A stretch of DNA of 15,499 bases from an uncultured Collinsella sp. (GTDB lineage: Bacteria > Actinomycetota > Coriobacteriia > Coriobacteriales > Coriobacteriaceae). Of the stretch, positions 14,996 through 15,499 are shown piece by piece (position 1 is the stretch's first letter; each line of letters opens with the position of its first letter). Location: positions 1 through 15,499 of the forward strand of contig USQE01000010.1 in assembly GCA_900556675.1 (NCBI GenBank). Reading direction: 5' to 3'. The position numbers were made by a program, and so were the translations under genes. Below the pieces are notes generated by a model that saw nothing but the letters and a program-made list of their open reading frames with translations, had not been told where the DNA came from and did not search any database.

Positions 14996-15499
14996 TTAAG
15001 GAAGTTCGCGCTTGACAACCTCGACGATGTCGTCGACGACGCGCTGGGTCAGCTCGTGCGTCTCGGCCTCGGCCATGACGCGAACCAGCGGCTCGGTGCC
15101 GGACTCACGGACCAGGATACGGCCTGTGTCGCCCAGAGCCTCGCCTACGGCCTTGACGGCGGCCTGCACATCGGCGTCATCCTGCGCGGCCTTCTTGTCG
15201 GTGACTTTGACGTTCTTCAGCACCTGCGGATAGATCTTCAGCGGTGCGGCCAGCTCGCTCATTGGCTTCTTCTTGGCCAGCATGACCTCCATCATCTTCA
15301 GGCTCGTCAGGATGCCGTCGCCGGTGCTGGCGTACTTGGAGAAGATGATGTGGCCGCTCTGCTCGCCGCCGATGCGGCAGCCGTTTTTGGCCATGTACTC
15401 ATAAACATACTTGTCACCGACGGCAGTCTTGGCGTAGCCGATGCCCTGCTCGTCGAACGCCTTGTACAGACCGAAGTTGGACATGACGGTGGTGACGAC
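14996..15499 (-). CDS. glmM: Phosphoglucosamine mutase, C-terminal part (runs off the window)
   Basis: Interconverts glucosamine-6-phosphate and glucosamine-1-phosphate on the way to UDP-GlcNAc and cell wall. The 167 visible residues are the C-terminal third; the frame is open to the window edge (VVTTVMSNFG begins exactly at 15499), and the phosphoserine and metal loops lie outside. Visible are the sugar-binding loop GGEQSGHIIF, the STGDGI block and, in the last domain, the phosphate-binding RESGTEPLVRVMAE. These distinguish GlmM from phosphoglucomutase/phosphomannomutase, which use different sugar loops. It is the most upstream gene of the minus-strand group glmM / EIIA / nagB, with 71 bp and no terminator before the EIIA gene, so partial co-transcription is possible. 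Family assignment is secure despite truncation. Confidence 0.93.
   Translation of the reverse strand, partial: VVTTVMSNFGLYKAFDEQGIGYAKTAVGDKYVYEYMAKNGCRIGGEQSGHIIFSKYASTGDGILTSLKMMEVMLAKKKPMSELAAPLKIYPQVLKNVKVTDKKAAQDDADVQAAVKAVGEALGDTGRILVRESGTEPLVRVMAEAETHELTQRVVDDIVEVVKRELP

Overview
The window looks like a chromosomal segment from a high-GC anaerobic gut actinobacterium of class Coriobacteriia, most likely Collinsella or a close relative. This is an inference from gene content (type III glutamine synthetase, a split B12-dependent methionine synthase, a UPF0210/PFL protein, a STAND ATPase fused to a SARP/BTAD regulator), strongly C/G-ending codons and clear AGGAG-type ribosome sites. No rRNA, tRNA, phage, transposase or CRISPR array is visible.

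Layout. (1) 48-2135, minus: type III glutamine synthetase. (2) 2136-2562: a non-coding divergent region with a dyad upstream of the glutamine synthetase gene and an 88-bp nested inverted repeat. (3) 2563-6783, plus: a tightly packed methionine/one-carbon operon of metF, a stand-alone methionine synthase activation-domain protein, and a metH lacking that domain. MetF would make 5-methyl-THF, MetH would use it to methylate homocysteine, and the separate activation protein would rescue oxidised cob(II)alamin. (4) 6892-8258, plus: a UPF0210/PFL gene carrying a frameshift in a five-G run; restoring the frame gives 454 aa. (5) 8259-8574: an intergenic region with a perfect 32-bp inverted repeat forming a 134-bp element, then an intrinsic terminator immediately before the next ribosome site. 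(6) 8575-9462, plus: a class I methyltransferase whose first half has codon usage unlike its surroundings. (7) 9621-9920, plus: a YhbY-type RNA-binding protein followed by a strong terminator. (8) 9981-12977, minus: a 998-aa STAND ATPase / winged-helix / BTAD regulator. (9) 12978-13427: a non-coding stretch with short palindromes and a bidirectional terminator. (10) 13428-15499, minus: an amino-sugar/PTS group of glmM (partial at the window edge), a stand-alone glucose-type EIIA and nagB. GlmM leads to UDP-GlcNAc synthesis and NagB runs catabolically from glucosamine-6-phosphate, so the two sides of amino-sugar metabolism flank a PTS component.

Most of the window is ordinary core metabolism. 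The parts that deserve attention are the two intergenic inverted-repeat elements (2341-2428 and 8276-8409), the apparent attenuator and compositional break around the methyltransferase gene, the G-tract frameshift in the UPF0210 gene, the Cys-rich tail of the MetH activation protein, and the inverted domain order of the large regulator. I did not find convincing evidence of a wholly new multi-gene system.
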